Made by a program: the position numbers and the translations under genes
Source of the DNA: an uncultured Erythrobacter sp.
Lineage (GTDB): Bacteria; Pseudomonadota; Alphaproteobacteria; Sphingomonadales; Sphingomonadaceae
Assembly (NCBI GenBank): GCA_947502815.1
Contig: CANNBH010000001.1
Span: 186,001-250,000 of the forward strand
Length of the DNA stretch: 64,000 nt
Direction: 5' to 3'
Notes under the pieces: generated by a model
Seen by the model: the letters and a program-made list of their open reading frames with translations, nothing else
Database searches by the model: none
What the model was told of the DNA's origin: nothing
Shown: one piece after another, positions 63,594-64,000 of the stretch
Position numbering within the stretch: position 1 is the first letter of the stretch
Layout of the letters: every line of letters starts with the position of its first letter

Positions 63594-64000
63594 TCAAGAT
63601 TCGCCGCTCTTGCCAAAGACCCGGTATTTCTCGTTTCCGACAAAACCGAACTTGGTCACGCCCGATTGCTTGATGACCTGCAGAACTTTCGCAGTGAGGT
63701 CATAGCTTGCCAGCGGCTCTGGTTCGAACTGCAATTCAGGCTCAACAGCCATTGCCGTTGTTTCCTGCAGCAGAGTCACGAGCTGACCCTGATTGATTGT
63801 CTCGCCATTCCAGAGAATTTGCTCAGCCTGTGTCAGGATAAGTTTGTTCTTAACCGGGTCGATCACGACTTCGGGTGTTGGTGGGTTGCCCTGCGGAAGA
63901 TCGATATCAACCGAGTGCGTTGCCACCGGAATGGTGATGATGAACATGATGAGCAACACGAGCAAGACGTCGATCAACGGCGTCATGTTCATGTCCAGCA
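63594..64000 (-). CDS. ExbD/TolR family biopolymer transport protein (5' end beyond window)
   Basis: The last 132 or more codons of an ExbD: the helix MNMTPLIDVLLVLLIMFII with conserved Asp, then the periplasmic domain VATHSVDIDLPQG and VIKQSGVTKFGFVG. The reading frame is open to the right edge (LD precedes the first Met), so the true start is outside. It is closest in motif to the ExbD at 62873. A proton-channel role with ExbB is expected. Confidence 0.9.
   Translation of the reverse strand, partial: LDMNMTPLIDVLLVLLIMFIITIPVATHSVDIDLPQGNPPTPEVVIDPVKNKLILTQAEQILWNGETINQGQLVTLLQETTAMAVEPELQFEPEPLASYDLTAKVLQVIKQSGVTKFGFVGNEKYRVFGKSGES

Noticed and set aside
1..64000. CRISPR arrays, insertion sequences, integrases or phage genes
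   Set aside because: No regularly spaced repeats and no transposase- or integrase-like protein was seen on either strand.

Overview
The window looks like chromosome of an alphaproteobacterium of the order Sphingomonadales, most likely an Erythrobacteraceae-type marine bacterium. This is inferred from the moderately high GC, the mix of TonB receptor and Rieske oxygenases, a MipZ-type ParA, a DUF475 protein, fused cysNC and the codon style. No rRNA, transposase, integrase, phage gene or CRISPR array is visible. One tRNA-Gly gene is present. 

Region 1 (1 to about 34,900) is a dense catabolic island of short, divergently arranged operons. It holds two cytochromes P450, two Rieske oxygenase alpha subunits, a molybdopterin oxidoreductase, a KstD-like flavoprotein, an acyl-CoA dehydrogenase, a thiolase with a DUF35 partner, an acyl-CoA synthetase, a PaaI-type thioesterase and a deleted and frameshifted enoyl-CoA hydratase pseudogene. 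It also holds five SDR enzymes, three MDR enoyl reductases, five NTF2/SnoaL/limonene-epoxide-hydrolase-fold proteins, a CMD/AhpD pair, a VOC protein, a GST, a TonB receptor and an MFS exporter/importer. Together these fit uptake, oxygenation, CoA activation and beta-oxidation-like shortening of a lipophilic alicyclic, terpenoid or steroid-like compound; the substrate cannot be read from the sequence. No transcription factor is encoded in this region. Several palindromes lie in its promoters. Between the oxygenase genes sits a small unit (24,487 to 25,870) with a catalytically dead signal-peptidase-like lipoprotein and a small secreted protein, flanked by repeated words and a long inverted repeat.

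Region 2 (about 35,000 to 44,050) is housekeeping and accessory metabolism: a pair of bacterial-PH-domain membrane proteins, a GNAT protein, a threonine-aldolase-like PLP enzyme, an EamA transporter, an NAD-dependent epimerase-like protein, aminopeptidase N and a PgeF-type laccase-domain protein.

Region 3 (44,295 to 64,000) is core: the cytochrome bc1 operon petABC with a strong terminator, apt, a CPA-type Na+/H+ antiporter, an OmpA-like lipoprotein, the sulfate activation operon cysD-cysNC-cysQ, tRNA-Gly(TCC), a DUF475 membrane protein, panC, mipZ, a membrane J-domain protein, a phosphoglucomutase/phosphomannomutase, a DUF2059 protein, a ligase-associated-type DEXH helicase, and three tandem ExbD/TolR-like genes, of which the last lacks the membrane aspartate and the first runs off the window.
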